In this document: one piece after another, positions 63,522-64,000 of the stretch
How the letters are laid out: every line of letters starts with the position of its first letter
Position numbering within the stretch: position 1 is the first letter of the stretch
NCBI RefSeq assembly: GCF_006440775.1
Contig: NZ_VFTZ01000016.1
Location: 62,001-126,000 of the forward strand
Reading direction: 5' to 3'
Source of the DNA: Mesorhizobium sp. B2-7-2
GTDB lineage: Bacteria; Pseudomonadota; Alphaproteobacteria; Rhizobiales; Rhizobiaceae
Length of the DNA stretch: 64,000 bases
The notes under the pieces: model-generated
Database searches by the model: none
What the model saw: only the letters and a program-made list of their open reading frames with translations
What the model was told of the DNA's origin: nothing
Position numbers and translations under genes: made by a program

Positions 63522-64000
63522 TCACTCCCGTTCAATCTTGTATGGCCGCAGCAAGAGATCCTTGTGCACGATGACGCGCAGTGGCCAGCCTGGTCGGATC
63601 GTTATGGTGGGCTGAACGTTGAGATTTTTCTCAGTTATGCGCTGGCCGGCTCGACTGACGTTCTGCTGGGCGGATTCGCGGATCGCCTTGACCAGATCGC
63701 TTTCATTGTCTCCGAGGCTCAATTCGGTGCCCACGCCAAGCAAGGTCGCGAGCGCAACCCCCTTGATCAGCTGCCAGGTGTGGAAATCCACCTTGTCCTC
63801 AAGCCCCGCATATCCGGCGGTGTCTGTCGCCGGCAGATTATCGATCTCGATCGAGGACCCGTCCGGCAGGATTATTCGCTGCCAGACCAGCAATGCGCGC
63901 TTTTGCCCAAACGCCACCACGCTGTCATAGGTGCCGATCAGCCGGGAACCTTGTGGAATGAGCAAGATGCTGCCAGTGACTGTGTCTTGCACATTCTCTG
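63522..64000 (-). CDS. trbI: TrbI/VirB10 conjugal transfer protein, C-terminal part
   Basis: The last ~159 residues of a TrbI/VirB10 protein; the start is outside the window. The segment GSILLIPQGSRLIGTYDSVV, then GQKRALLVWQRIILPDGSSI and the C-terminal IRPGWPLRVIVHKDLLL are typical of the family. TrbI spans inner and outer membrane in the mating-pair type IV secretion system. It indicates a conjugative element to the right of the window. Confidence 0.85.
   Translation of the reverse strand, partial: ENVQDTVTGSILLIPQGSRLIGTYDSVVAFGQKRALLVWQRIILPDGSSIEIDNLPATDTAGYAGLEDKVDFHTWQLIKGVALATLLGVGTELSLGDNESDLVKAIRESAQQNVSRAGQRITEKNLNVQPTITIRPGWPLRVIVHKDLLLRPYKIERE

Overview
The window looks like a rhizobial alphaproteobacterium, most likely Mesorhizobium or a close relative. 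This is inferred from high GC, alphaproteobacterial protein families, a fixNOQP/fixGHIS-type respiratory locus with an FnrN regulator, EcfG-type stress promoters, and Trb conjugation genes at the right edge. No rRNA, tRNA or CRISPR array was seen.

Region 1 (about 0-25 kb) is a stress-regulated glycoconjugate island. Two long tandem gene runs, 1939-10874 and 13041-21327, with many 1-16 nt overlaps, encode sugar-nucleotide epimerases, a UDP-glucuronate decarboxylase, a B12-binding radical SAM enzyme, six glycosyltransferases (four of them CgeB-like paralogues), an inositol-1-phosphate synthase, a histidine phosphatase, a nucleotidyltransferase, two methyltransferases, a glycoside-hydrolase-like protein and a GNAT protein. 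Around them are small stress-type genes, a PRTase/kinase-like fusion, an EcfG-like sigma factor, a short NepR-like protein and an APC permease. Eleven sequences of the form GGAAC-N16/17-NNTT, in the right orientation, lie 20-47 nt upstream of start codons here, so the island looks like one general-stress regulon that carries its own sigma factor. The final product is not known to me.

Region 2 (25-39.5 kb) holds a Fic protein, a dead integrase fragment, a transmembrane winged-helix regulator divergent from a 2618-residue autotransporter, then SapC- and IalB-family genes. It ends in a recombination scar: serine-recombinase and P4-type integrase fragments, repeated TACCGTC motifs, and a 15-bp sequence resembling the 3' end of guaA.

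Region 3 (39.5-48.5 kb) looks less GC-rich and encodes almost only exported proteins: three c-type haem proteins, a tyrosinase, a HEAT-like repeat protein, a secreted protein of unknown family and a trypsin-like protease. It looks like an extracytoplasmic oxidation module of unknown substrate.

Region 4 (48.5-52.5 kb) is largely decayed (integrase and LacI-regulator remnants) but keeps an intact UbiM-like hydroxylase. Region 5 (52.5-63.1 kb) is the cbb3 oxidase locus ccoNOQP-ccoGHIS on the minus strand, with fnrN, a hemN with a damaged 5' end, and FNR/FixK-type boxes. Region 6 (63.2-64 kb) holds a DUF2274-type gene and the 3' part of trbI, which suggests that the right part belongs to an integrative conjugative element or symbiosis island.
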